From positions 21,801,460 through 21,865,459 of the forward strand of contig OY759223.1 in assembly GCA_963662175.1 (NCBI GenBank): a stretch of 64,000 nt of DNA, in the 5' to 3' direction. Below are positions 43,111-53,479 of the stretch, piece by piece (the first letter of the stretch is position 1; every line of letters starts with the position of its first letter). The translations under genes and the position numbers were made by a program. The stretch is from Aradus depressus (Eukaryota > Arthropoda > Insecta > Hemiptera > Aradidae). A model generated the notes under the pieces. The model was given only the letters and a program-made list of their open reading frames with translations. It had not been told where the DNA came from and searched no databases.

Positions 43111-44490
43111 GAACTGAAGGGATATCAGATGTTCTTGGAGGTGTCTGGATGATAGGACACGAGATTTAGTATGATGATTCAGAAGTCCCTCAATAAGACC
43201 CTATTGATTTTCAACAAAATGGTGTTCAGAGAGAGAGTAAAACCCTAGTCTATTAAGTCGCGCTGGGGAAGTACAATGTTAGTGATTCACCGACCAAGTT
43301 TTTCTCTCTCAATATGGTAGAGGTAAAAAAATTGTGTATTTATTTCCGTGTCATGAATATTTTAGGATATGAAGTTTTTCTATATACCCCGGAGACTCTC
43401 TTTTCGTTATAAGACAATTTATGTAAACTTGAAATATATTTCATACTTTGCACCTTAGTTACTTTATATATGGAACATAGGTTTCACTTTCCCAGCTACG
43501 AGGTATAGGGGTAGTTATGTAATTGGCCAGAAATTCAATGTGGAGTTTTCAACAAAATTTCATATTCACTATGTGATGTATAAAATTACACACATTAAAA
43601 TTATTAATATATGGAAGGATTGTATCCACACGATTTATTTTTACTTTTATGCCTATTCCAAATTCAGTAAGGACGAGTCCTATCATTTTTCCGCGGAATC
43701 AGCCGAAGGGAAATGGGGGCTTAAATCAAAAAACCCCAATAACTGACGATGTAATTAATGTAAAGACATTAAATTTGATATTTAAATTCGAACCCCATAA
43801 GGTCGCCACCTATTTATGTACTGACACAAAATTTAGTATGAGGATTCAAGCGTAGTTATGAATGTATCAGAAAGTTTAGTACGATGATTAAAAAGTCCCT
43901 GACCTATTTATTTTCAACCTATTTACTTTAGAGGGAGAGCGGAAACTAATTTTTTTGACGCGCTGGGGAAGTACATTCACCGACGACATTTTTTTATAAT
44001 TTTTAGATTTAGGGAGTTGGAATACATTATATTCGGAATCCATAACTTCCCCTATGCTATTTGTAGCTGAATCAGAACAAATCCAATGTCTGTCATTTAG
44101 ACAGATAAAGAAAAGAGGGGCTAACGCATACATTTTTTTCTTTTCACAAAAAAAAATATAGGTCATGGTAAGAACTTTAACGACTTCATTGTGCTTTTTT
44201 TTTTTTACTTTTTTGCTCCTTTTGAAATTTGTATAAAAGTTGGGGGCCCTTTGAGTACTCCCCCCCCCCCCCCCCCCCCCCACATAGTGTTCACACTTGG
44301 ATTCTATTGATGGACTTCTGCCTTACTTAGTACAACTCTCATATCATTTATATTTTTTCATTTTCACTGAAAATCCAAAAATATTCTTTCACATCCTCAG
44401 CTGTACAGAAATTAAGTACCTAATTGGTCAAAAATTCAATACCGAGTTTTCAACGGAATTTTATGTTTCTGACCTCTAGATTCCAAAAAT
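43111..44490. repeat. Module-repeat region
   Basis: Several modules in both sub-types (TTTAGTATGATGATTCAGAA, GGGAAGTACAATGTTAGTGA, AATGTAAAGACATTAAATTT). Includes C22 at 44260-44281. No gene. Confidence 0.5.
44260..44281 (+). repeat. Poly-C run, 22 bases
   Basis: Uninterrupted C22. Confidence 0.95.
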
Positions 44491-44691
44491 GTGGTCACAG
44501 GGAATACATTGGTAAGACTAAATTCATAACTTTTCAAGGCAGCATTTTTTTACTTTTGCATTAATCGTGTAAATCCATTTTTTGGAATGAAAATGAATAT
44601 TGTTAATCCTTTCTTGGATTTTCCCTTAGTTACCTAATCATTCCCCATCACTTACCTAACTATTAACCATACTTTTTGAAATACTCGTGAA

Positions 44692-45045
44692 TGATGCCTC
44701 TCTAAAGTTGAGCAAGTTGATTTAACCGAAAACACCCTCTTCACTTGGAATAGTCTACCGTAGTGAATAAATGGTTAAATGCAGTTATCTCGTGAATGAT
44801 ACCTCAAAGAAGTAGATTAAGTTGATTTAACCGAAAACACCCTCTTCACTTGGAATAGTCTACCGTAGTGAATAAATGGTTAAATGCAGTTATCTCGTGA
44901 ATGATACCTCAAAGAAGTAGATTAAGTTGATTTAACCGAAAACACCCTCTTCACTTGGAATAGTCTACCGTAGTGAATAAATGGTTAAATGCAGTTATCT
45001 CGTGAATGATACCTCAAAGAAGTAGATTAAGTTGATTTAACCGAG
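44692..45045. repeat. 105-bp tandem array in transposon B
   Basis: TTGATTTAACCGAAAACACC occurs at 44717, 44822 and 44927, with a diverged end copy at 45032: an exact 105-bp period. Copy A has this segment only once, so the array arose after the copies split. Confidence 0.95.
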
Positions 45046-45105
45046 AACATACACAATTTTACGAGATATGAAGAAACCCACATCTTTATAATTCCAAAAG
45101 TATTA

Positions 45106-45716
45106 GGCGCTGTTCATACTAAGACGATATAAGATAAGCGATATATCGTAAGGAATATATTGCGTCGATATATTGCTAGGAAGGTTCATGACAGCGGGCG
45201 ATAAATCGGCGCAACCTGGGCGATAAAAAGTTGGTGGAAACTCAATTCGCACTACTTCAGTTACAAATATGAGCTCAAGTGAGGAAGACGTTGTAGTGGC
45301 TTATTGGTTCAGGCGTAGGATGAGAAGAAAAAGGAAATACTGGGTACATCCCTACAATCTTACCAACGTGCACCATAGCTCGTCTGTTGTTTCTCGAGAG
45401 CTGTCTCAACATGAATCAAAATTCAGCGAGTTTTACCGAATGAATCCTGAAAACTTTCATTTTCTGAAATGCACTGATGAGCTTTCACTAAATTAGTGAA
45501 AGGAATTGCAGAATTGTCTTCTCTTCTTCCCGTCATGTTCACAGCTTGAAATATCTTACGAGACTAATCGCTGACGAGACTGGCAAGTGGTACTTTGAGA
45601 GATATGTCACTTACGATATGTTGTGCAATCGCGTGGATGTGAACCTTTTTTATCTGTCTGTGCGTGTCGCGTATCGTATATCGCTTATCTTATATCGCCT
45701 TAGTATGAACGGCGCC
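45106..45716 (+). mobile_element. PIF/Harbinger derivative (611 bp) with TTA TSD
   Basis: TTA duplications at 45103-45105 and 45717-45719. TIRs: left GGCGCTGTTCATACTAAGAC, reversed right GGCGCCGTTCATACTAAGGC, both continuing GATATAAGATAAGCGATAT. It keeps the transposase start and loses the catalytic part. Confidence 0.92.
45269..45496 (+). pseudogene. Harbinger transposase N-terminal fragment
   Basis: 75 residues: MSSSEEDVVVAYWFRRRMRR, KRKYWVHPYNLTNVHHSSSV and LSQHESKFSEFYRMNPENFH. The acidic start, basic WVHP motif and the FxxYYRMxxExF-like segment match the N-terminus of HARBI1-type transposases. It then shifts frame and ends. Low divergence within the motif suggests a moderately recent origin. 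Confidence 0.8.
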
Positions 45717-45834
45717 TTAGAGTTCTGAGCTCTCAACTTCTTCACAGTGCGCAGATGGCTTGGGAGATCATCACAGTACACTTAACTCATTTTGGCCATT
45801 TATCGACTTAACAACTTATTCTCTGTGACCAAAG

Positions 45835-46276
45835 AAATATATGAAGAAAAAAAAAATGTCTGTCTGTCTGTGAATACGATTACTCCCGACAGAATGAAGA
45901 TATCAATACGAAATTGACAATGTAAACCGATGTATCGACCCAGTTTTTCTGGCAAATCGAGCAAAAGAAAATGGGCTATTAGGGGAGAGACTTAACTGAA
46001 ATACTTCATTAAATAACATATCCACATAACATAACCAAAGGGCGACACATTATTTTTGTGGAGGACATAATCGTGTCAAATTTCAGCGATATCGGCTGAA
46101 GGGAAGGAGTGTTCAAGGGAGGGAGCTCCAATCAAAAACCCTAATAACTGCCGAAGTACTGAATTTATCGACACAAAATTTAGTATGAGGATTAAAGTGT
46201 TAAATATTTTACAGGTTTTGGAGAAGGATAGAAAAGGAAATTTATTAATTCGTTCTAGGAAAGTACATTGCGGGGG
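45835..46276. repeat. Module-repeat block
   Basis: GTCTGTCTGTGAATACGATT, ACTCCCGACAGAATGAA and AACTGCCGAAGTACTGAATT. No gene. Confidence 0.55.
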
Positions 46277-46830
46277 ATTTTTTTTTTTTTTTTCGGGTGC
46301 TCCTGACCCCTTAGGGGGGTCGGTCACATCACCCTATGTTCTCCCGGCTCCTTACGCCGAGTGATCTCGGGATCTTATCGGGGGTTCTGTTCTGCCTGTG
46401 TCCCGGAGCCGGGGGCAGCCGCCGCACGCCTGTCGGTGGTCGGTGGGGCCCCCGGCACCGGGTTAGTAGGCTTTCTTGATTCTCCGCCAGGAGGAGACGA
46501 ACCGACCAAAAGCCAGCCTCTGTCATCAGTCCCGGCAGGTCTAGTCCCAGGTACGATCCTGTCTGGCGAATCAGCGCCGCCCTGGGCACGTCGTATAGCG
46601 GGCATTCGAGAACTACGTGTTCCGCAGTCTCGACGCCGCCACACGAGCAGGCTGGGCTGTTCTTCTTCTTAAAGAAGAAGAGCTTGGCACTGAAGTCGCC
46701 GTGACCTGATAGCATCTGTGATGTCCAATGGTCTGGTTGTACCCATGGAGAGTCAAGGCGCGTCTGGACGTCTGGGAAATAGGTGAAGGTTGTACGGCCA
46801 TCTGTATGCTTGTATCTATACTTGCATAAC
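46277..46830 (-). mobile_element. R1-like non-LTR element, 5' truncated, with poly-A
   Basis: Minus strand reads into a poly-A tail (T run at 46278-46295 on +) and is GC-rich, unlike its surroundings. Only the end of the second ORF remains. 5' truncation and the A tail are typical of target-primed insertion. Confidence 0.82.
46329..46820 (-). pseudogene. R1-like ORF2 C-terminus
   Basis: The frame reads FTYFPDVQTRLDSPWVQPDH, WTSQMLSGHGDFSAKLFFF, then C-x-C-x7-H-x4-C (ACSCGGVETAEHVVLECPLY) and VRRLPPAPGHRQNRTPDKIP to a stop. The GHG..F..L-F and the cysteine-histidine tail after RNase H are typical of R1-clade elements. The catalytic domains are absent. Confidence 0.82.
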
Positions 46831-46981
46831 TAAACGAAGGGGGAGTTACATGATCAGTCAAAAAGTTGATGTTGAGTTTTTTGACGAATTAATCAACTAT
46901 TTTTCAGTCTCTCCCCAAAACCAGTAGTCTTTATGAGCTAACAAATTTAGTTGACTTACACAAGGACATCTGAATCCTCAT
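46831..46981. repeat. Module-repeat block
   Basis: TTACATGATCAGTCAAAAAG, GACGAATTAATCAACTATTT. The Penelope remnant at 46994 is inserted in this block, which continues after 47262. Confidence 0.5.
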
Positions 46982-46993
46982 ACTAAATTTTAT

Positions 46994-47249
46994 ATGTGAT
47001 ACTAAGATGTTACGGCACGAGATTTCTTATAGAAATAAAAGATGTCTTCCCACTGTTTTATTTTAAACCAGAACCGGTTTTCGATGCAATAGCGTCATCA
47101 TCAGTGGTTCATCTATCATAGAATAACAAAATATAGAAATATACTTTTAATTATTTGTATATTTTGTTATTCTATGATAGATGAACCACTGATGACGCTA
47201 ATATGGTCTAAAATAAAACAGTGGGAAGACAACATATTTTATTTCTATG
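46994..47249. mobile_element. Penelope-like solo inverted arms with 12-bp TSD
   Basis: 256 bp between ACTAAATTTTAT duplications at 46982-46993 and 47250-47261. Left arm GATGTCTTCCCACTGTTTTA and right arm inverse TAAAACAGTGGGAAGACA, meeting at about 47145, with no ORF between. Same family as 15117-17286. An extreme 5' truncation gave a hairpin insertion. Confidence 0.92.
47067..47108 (-). ncRNA. Hammerhead-like motif (Penelope solo arm)
   Basis: Minus strand: ACCA, CTGATGA, T, GACGC-TATT-GCATC (one C/A mismatch), GAA, AACCGGTT, C, TGGT. The partner arm at 47185 is broken after CTGATGACGC. Confidence 0.65.
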
Positions 47250-47261
47250 ACTAAATTTTAT

Positions 47262-47770
47262 GGTGATAAATTCTTTACATTAGCAGTTATTAGGATTTTT
47301 GAACTGTCCCCTCCCTTTGACTGATATGGCTGAATTTTGACAGGTTATGATTGGGTTTTCACTACCCAATCAATAAATCAATGGGTTTTCACTACCCAAT
47401 CAATCTAAATAAGAAATTTCATGTTGATTCATTCTATACAACGGCAGTTATTGGGTTTTTTGAGTTTATCCTCCTCTTTCCTTATGCCGTTTCCGGTAAA
47501 AATTAATAAGTGCCGTACTTCACATAAGTATGAAATTTTGGGTTTATATATTCATTCTATCGGCAGTTATTAGAGTTTTTATGTTACGCCTCCCTCCTAA
47601 TCCACTATTCTTGTTATCGTTAGAATTTTCTATCATGAGTTATCGTGTTCACAGACAGATATATATTTTTTTTTTCATTTTGGATTCAAGAGGTCGGAAA
47701 ACATGAAATTCCGTTGAAAACTCTGCATCGAATTATTTACCGATTACATAACTTCCTATATACTTTGAAT
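47262..47770. repeat. Module-repeat region
   Basis: Inverse modules (TCATTCTATCGGCAGTTATT, GAGTTTTTATGTTACGCCTC). A 34-bp local repeat (AATGGGTTTTCACTACCCAA twice at about 47350-47405). Confidence 0.55.
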
Positions 47771-48384
47771 ATAGACTGAGAAAGTAAAAAATGTCCACCA
47801 CAGTTGACATTTATGATCAAACTTAGCGAGAATTTTTGGAGATAACTGAACAAACTTACTTGTCCGATAAATATTGGCTCGTGTACAAAAGTTTGGAGCG
47901 GAGTTTTGCTGGAACAAGACTTGGAACAGCACTCTTGAGCCAAGCACGTTCCTGGTATTAGGAAGAAAGGCTCAACCATTTTATTTTCTTCTCTTCAATT
48001 GTCGAATTGGTGAAAATTCTCTTGAAAAAGGAAAAGAGTTTATTTTCATTTTTTTTTTTTTTTTAAGTCTGTACGAGCACAAATATCGTTAGATAAATTT
48101 CAATAATATTATAGCGTTTTTGTAAACATTTGTTTCGCTGAGCCATTATATGTTAAAGCAAGGAAGCTGAGAGTAGGGGAGAAAGATGGAGCCAATGTTC
48201 CAAATGCTAATGGCGGAGGTCTCCGTCAATAAGAATATGCGAATTTATCGAATATGCGATAAATATGGGAATGACTAAGAAAAAAATCACTTAGTTACAT
48301 GGTGACGCTATAATATTAAAATAAGTAATGATTAATAGAGTCGACAGTATCTTTTCAATGTAAAAGGGATTCGAGGTTATGTAT
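47771..48384. other. No gene seen
   Basis: Short overlapping ORFs in both strands look like chance. A GTTTGGAGCGGAGTTTTGCT stretch at about 47890 is more GC-rich but has no recognised product. Confidence 0.35.
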
Positions 48385-48762
48385 GGTATAATATCTATGT
48401 CCTGGACCGGAAGTGACGTCATAGCGGTGGATGCATGGTTAGACCTGAGGAAGTACATGGGGGGCTGGCTCTCTGGATACGTCTCGAATTTTTGCGAGGG
48501 CAATGGGTGGACAGGGGAGAGGGTGCTCAGAGGGGATGAGGTCGAAGGGGGTGCTCGGGAGGGTTGGTCCGAGGGATGGGGTGCTCATTTGCATTTGACC
48601 TGGGGAGGTACATTTGAGGGAGCTGCGCGAGCCGTGGGGAAAGATGGTGCGCGCTGGGTTAAGGCTAGGTTTTAGTGGTTAGAGCTGGGTCAGCGGTTGT
48701 TTTATTTTCTCCATGCATCCACCGCTATGACGTAACTTCCGGCGCAGAACAGATATTATACC
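48385..48762. mobile_element. MITE with CRE-like TIRs (378 bp)
   Basis: Left GGTATAATATCT, then CCGGAAGTGACGTCATAGCG and GTGGATGCATGG; the right end is the inverse (CCATGCATCCACCGCTATGA, CGTAACTTCCGG, AGATATTATACC). TA on both sides may be the duplication. The interior is G-rich on + with repeated GGGTGCTC words. No ORF of known type. Confidence 0.8.
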
Positions 48763-49260
48763 TACTCTTAATTTAATTTTTTTTTTATTGTTTAAATATT
48801 TTTTCATCTTTTGTTTTGACTTGAGTTGGTTACATTCCACGCAACACCCCCTCCACGGAGGGTCACGTAGGTAAACTCAGGTAGCCCTCGACCGTTACAT
48901 ACATAGCTTTATACTGGACACAAACTCACAGCACCTTCACCACACACATCCACTCAAGTCATTATAAGGTAATTTTTATTTATTAGTTATTTAGAGAGAG
49001 ATATATTGTTTTATATAGGTTATTTTATTACTACTTTCAAAATTTGTATTTTTTTATTATTATTTTTCTCTCTCATTTATATTAAAAAAATTGTTTCCAT
49101 CTCTTTTTCAAATTATTATAATGTATCTGTTTATATCATTGTCCATAATGTCTAATTTGTTTGTTTATATTCAGTAGGCCCTGAAGAATTAAATAAATAG
49201 TTTTCGAAACGTTGGCCAAATTTTGAATTTTCTTTTACACGACAGAACCTCGAATTCCTT
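48763..49260 (+). mobile_element. Possible third Penelope-like terminus
   Basis: It runs from a repeat-like CACCCCCTCCACGGAGGGTC palindrome to a hammerhead-like core at 49177-49217. No protein domain. Assignment rests on the ribozyme-like core only. Confidence 0.4.
49177..49217 (+). ncRNA. Hammerhead-like core with weak helix II
   Basis: GGCC (49177-49180), CTGAAGA (49181-49187), an AT-rich helix-II region, GAA (49206-49208), ACGT, T, GGCC (49214-49217). Helix I is GGCC/GGCC and helix III is self-complementary ACGT. Helix II would be poor, so this is probably a decayed copy. Confidence 0.45.
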
Positions 49261-49780
49261 TTACATTTATAATAATTATATCACAATATTTTTTTTTTTA
49301 ATCTAGAAACAAGACACCGACACGTTACAAACACCCAAACAGGAGCCGACGCGAAACAAATAACAAACAAAGTATAACCATAAATAGGCAACAACTCAAC
49401 AAACAAGGTTAGCACGTAACAGGTTGAGTAACAGTCTGAGTCTGCAATGGAATGACGTTATTAAAGTGTGTGCGCAAGGCCGCAGAGGTCCTATCCTTAA
49501 CGAAACTGACTTATGAGCCTCTGCGCTAGGGGAGGGGGAGTAATTTTGCTTTTCCCCCCCTTATATCCGCCATTGGTCTCAGCAGTGCACTCCCCCCCCC
49601 CCCCCTCCCCTCCCACCCTCATTAATTTGCATGTAGTTTGATTATATTATTTTGTATTATATGAGGGAGGGGGCTCTCCCTGCTGAGACCTCTGTTCAAG
49701 AGAGGCCGCCATCTTGCTCCTTAGCCAATGTTCCAAAACCCGCCTTTTCTCACTACTAAGCTGCAATACTACGATAGCTC
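49261..49780. other. Non-coding; C run and short inverted repeat
   Basis: C14 at 49592-49605. GGTCTCAGCAG at 49575 and CTGCTGAGACC at 49680 are inverse. CCGCCATCTTG at 49707 recalls the GC-rich repeat at 23440. Confidence 0.4.
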
Positions 49781-50055
49781 GAGGTATATAACCGGTCAAA
49801 AATTCAATGTTGAATCTTCACTAGAATTGTATGTATATCCAGAACCATGGAGGCACAAGACCTATTGATTTTCAGCTAAATTGGTCAAAGGGAAAGTGGA
49901 CGAGGGGAGGGGATGACTCAAAACTTTATAATGACACTACAAATTTTCAGCCAGATTTTGCAGGAAAGTCGTAACTCAGAGAATGGGTTTTCAATTCAAA
50001 AACACCCATTATGTCAGTTCATATTCCAGTTGTAATAATTACAACAAATATTTGT
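49781..50055. repeat. Module-repeat block
   Basis: GGTATATAACCGGTCAAAAA, TTGATTTTCAGCTAAATTGG. Confidence 0.55.
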
Positions 50056-50057
50056 TT

Positions 50058-50195
50058 TTGTGACTCATGCTCTGGGTTAAATTACGAGGTCATATTGCCT
50101 ACTACCAAAATGTTTTTTCGTCTCTCTGATGGACATGAGCCCAACTTCACTATGAGAATCCTAAATTATGGCTACCCTCGTTTAGTTACCTGTTT
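50058..50195 (-). mobile_element. SINE-A 3' fragment
   Basis: GTGACTCATGCTCTGGGTTA to AATTATGGCTACCCTCGTTT, diverged. Confidence 0.7.
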
Positions 50196-50558
50196 TTGAA
50201 GCGCTTAAAAAAAAACAAAGGATCAGAGAAATGTGATAATGAAATGGAATTCATTTATTATGATCCTCTTTGTCGTTTTGTTTAGTTGTTCAGTTTAAAT
50301 AGATAAATAATTTCAGGGATTAAGGCCTAGCTAGAACCGGCAAATATTCCTCTGTAAATTTCCTCTGATCTTCTTCTAGATATCCTGATGATCCTGTAGA
50401 TAACTGAAAAGGTAAGTTAAGCCCCGAAACAAAGGTTTAGTGAGCTTATAAACAATCTTCACGGATGACTTGAATCTATCTCTTCATGTCTTTCAGAGGA
50501 TAATCCTTCTTTATCTATTTACTGGAAGAAAGAAAAAAAAGTGATGTGCCTATAACAG
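50196..50558. other. No gene; possible Penelope scrap
   Basis: CCTGATGATCC at 50382 and CCCCGAAACAAAGG at 50424 have the spacing of a Penelope terminus, but the pieces do not make a good hammerhead. Confidence 0.3.
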
Positions 50559-50722
50559 GACTTATACCAACCACATTTGTACAGATCACTCGCCCTCTAC
50601 GTAATTGTAAAACGTAATTCTGAGAATGTCTTTCTTATTCCAGTAACGCCAGTATGAAATAAATTTGATAAGAGGAAAGGGATGGTGGATTGATCTGTAC
50701 GAAAGTGGTTGGTATTAGAATT
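50559..50722. mobile_element. MITE (about 164 bp)
   Basis: Left TTATACCAACCACATTTGTA plus CAGATCA, inverse of right TGATCTGTACGAAAGTGGTT plus GGTAT. Related ends occur at 23745, 24103 and 25559-25632. Confidence 0.75.
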
Positions 50723-51043
50723 GTTATTATATTTGTTGCACATTTGTGCACGTTTTTTAATATTTTTACTGCTCGAAATCCAGGCTTTACACGTCTGAAT
50801 GATCGAACCTTGGGGTACCATAATGTGTTATAATCTATAAGTATTTAGGTCTCGCAAAACTCTTAAAGGAAAAAATGAAAACAGAATGATTACCAGATGA
50901 ATACAATGATGGGCAAGAGACGATGATTTAATTTTAAAAAATACAAAAATATAATATATTGAACGTTTGACATGACATTATCCTTTTTAATAAAAAACTA
51001 CCAATAATAAAACGATATTACTACATATATAATATATATATTA
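50723..51043. other. No gene seen
   Basis: AT-rich; TA-rich run at 51020-51045. Confidence 0.4.
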
Positions 51044-51364
51044 TATAGGTTAGTTTAAGTTTTATGACTCATGCCCGGGCTTTAACTACGAGGTCATATC
51101 GCCTACTACCAGAGCGCTCTTTCGTCATTCTGGTGGACATGAGCCCGACTCTACTGTGGGAGTTCTAAATTTTGTCTACCCTAAATTTTAATTCACCTAG
51201 TGTAGAGGTCTTTAACGAGTACCTGACATCGTACAGGCTTGGGACCATCGCTTAACGTCCCATCCAAAGGACGGCATGCTTAAGTTTATTTTACCTCCCA
51301 GATAAAATAAACTAAGGGCCTCGGACGGGTTTCGAATCCACGTTCTTGAGCTCAGAAGTCAAGC
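51044..51364 (-). mobile_element. SINE-A copy, 5' head truncated
   Basis: Minus strand. 3' end AGGTTAGTTTAAGTTTTATG on the left; B-box region GGATTCGAAACCCGTCC. It is cut inside the pol III head near TCTGAGCTCAAG. Confidence 0.88.
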
Positions 51365-51366
51365 AG

Positions 51367-51470
51367 AGGCGGGCTCATGTCCACCAGAGTGACGAAAGAG
51401 CGCTCTGTTAGTAGGCGATATGATCTCGTAGTTAAAGGCCGGGCATTAGCTATAATAACTATCTTATATA
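51367..51470 (+). mobile_element. SINE-A 3' fragment, inverted next to the previous copy
   Basis: GCGGGCTCATGTCCACCAGA to AAGGCCGGGCATTAGCTATA. It can pair with 51050-51150 of the neighbouring copy. Confidence 0.8.
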
Positions 51471-51479
51471 AATTATGTA

Positions 51480-52430
51480 ATCGGTCAAACATTCGAGTCC
51501 ATTACGACGGAATTTCATGTTTTCCGACATCTAGATTCCAAATTGAAAAAAAAAAAAAAGTTGATCTGTGAACATGATGAATAAAATGAATGTATCGACA
51601 TGAAATTTTCTAAAGAAAAAGGGGATCAGAGGATGGGGCTTAACTTAACCTCCTCCCCCCCCCCCCCCCCCCGTATTCAGAAAAACTTTCAAATGCCTTC
51701 GGAGGTAGAGAGGTAGGTAATTAATTCGAGCTGTGAGATGCATTGTTGTTGCATTATTAGTGATTTGCAGATGACTTCCCACCCCCCCCCCCCCCCCCAC
51801 CTCAGTTGTCTGTTGTCTAAACTTGATATCTCCATCAGTCAGCTACTTCATCCCATAAAGCCCCTACTATATTTTTCACTATAAAATAATTGCTTTATTT
51901 TATGATCCATTAGCAGTTGGTCTCTCTTTTTATTTTCTCCATATAATCTAATTGACAGTTCTAACCACTTAGCTCAAATTGACTTAGATGTCTATGGCGT
52001 AAAATTTTAGTTGTCAATTTGGGAACGGAGTGGCTCAGACAGATACCAAATATACTGGCTACTTAGGTTAACGGTCTTCCATCATCTTCTTTTTTTACTC
52101 TAGCACCTAAAAAATTTATTTTTATTTTTAAGAAATTTTAAATTTATAAAATAATGGCTGTCATCTTTGCCATTATCGCTTTCACAAACCCCAGCTGTAC
52201 GAAGTACAGGAGTAGTTACGTAGTTGTTGAGAAATTCTATGTTTTCATCGCGTTTTCCGACGCATTGATTCCAAAAATTAAGAAGGAAATACTTTTCCAG
52301 CACAAATTATTCAATTATGTTTTCGCTTTCCTCCAAAGTTTTGGCTACAACTCAATATTTGACCATTATAATAGATTCTGAATCCTCGTACTAAATTTTG
52401 GGTCGTTGCACTCATTAGATCGCCTTGGAG
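51480..52430. repeat. Module-repeat region with two C runs
   Basis: Modules at 51480-51650 and 52190-52430. C18 at 51655-51672 and C17 at 51782-51798. No gene. Confidence 0.5.
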
Positions 52431-53415
52431 CAGTGGTCGGCAAACCGCGGCTCGCTAGCTACATGCGGCTCTTTGGCCCTCTTGAGTGTGGCTCTTACAC
52501 AAAATACCACATGCGGGGGCGCGCACGTACAGTGCGATTGAAAGTTGGTGTTTTATTCAACGCACATACAGTTTAACTAAGACTTAAATCTTTATGTAAA
52601 GTTTATTAAGTTAATTTTATGGAGTTTCGCTGACTCGACAGAAAATGAAACGGCGATTTGGACTACTCAAAAGACTACTAGACAAGCGATCTCAACTTCG
52701 CCTCAACCATAAACTGGGTGTCTACAATATCGTTATCAGACCCTCACACACCAAAAGAATTCAAGCCATTAAAAATAAAATCCTCCGAACAATCACACAA
52801 TGCCCATACTACGTATCAAACATAACATTACATCATGACCTGAACATACCATTCTTACACGAAGTTAGACAACAATTATACACAAATTTGCACAAGTTCA
52901 CGGACACATCCGAACATACTGGTGGAAGCCATGTCGGACCGCGCCTCCTCAGCAACTGAAATGTCGTTGGCCGCGTGACCTCCTGCCTGAGGAGGCGGTG
53001 GTGTTGACCAACCGTCTCATCAAGAGACTCATGGTGTTTCTGTTTTTCTTTGCTCATATTTCCTAGTTGTGATGAAGTTCATAGTTGGAAATTATTTAAT
53101 AAAGGTGAAAAAAAAAATTTTAGGGAGCGTTGTGGAGTAAAAGTAGTGTCGAGGATTGTGAAAGGTATGCTGAGATGGTTGATAAAGAGAGGATGGACGA
53201 AATAAGTATACAAGACGAGTGTGGATGGCAGAGTTGGAAGGGGTCCACCTCAACGAACGTACCTCAGTCAGATTGAGGACGTTTTTAGCAAAGGCCAGCT
53301 TAGGAGTACCCTAATTAAGTTAATAACAATGTACTATATAGTTTAAAAAAATTGGCTCTCAAATGTTTCAATCGTTGATATTTGGCTCTGTTGACTAATG
53401 AGTTTGCGACCACTG
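52431..53415. mobile_element. Non-autonomous hAT element carrying a non-LTR fragment
   Basis: Left CAGTGGTCGGCAAACCGCGG, reversed right CAGTGGTCGCAAACTCATTA, the CAGTGGT-type hAT end. Flanking octamers CCTTGGAG and GCTTACAG agree at 5 of 8. A jockey-like fragment (52640-53120) lies inside. 53130-53330 is unassigned. Confidence 0.75.
52640..53120 (+). mobile_element. Jockey-like fragment nested in hAT
   Basis: RQKMKRRFGLLKRLLDKRSQ, RLNHKLGVYNIVIRP, a deletion of the WTYGI segment, then KRIQAIKNKILRTITQCPYY, NITLHHDLNIPFLHEV and a stop at about 52959; the tail is A9 at 53110. Pseudogene. Confidence 0.75.
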
Positions 53416-53479
53416 GCTTACAGTGTCTGAGTGTCATCCTGGCGTGTTTTTTTTAATATAAAATTTCATAAATATAAAA

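Larger units (their letters stand above)
44492..45831. mobile_element. TIR transposon B (TGGTCACAGGGAATA family), 1340 bp
   Basis: Left TGGTCACAGGGAATACATTG, reversed right TGGTCACAGAGAATAAGTTG. Enlarged relative to copy A by a 105-bp tandem expansion (44692-45045) and a nested Harbinger element (45106-45716). Inverse-oriented homology to A covers both ends. No own transposase. Confidence 0.82.

Noticed and set aside
48379..48675. 98-codon Gly/Trp-rich frame
   Set aside because: Lies inside the G-rich MITE; composition-driven.
50382..50440. Hammerhead ribozyme
   Set aside because: CTGATGA and CCGAAAC are present but no consistent helix II or III could be drawn.
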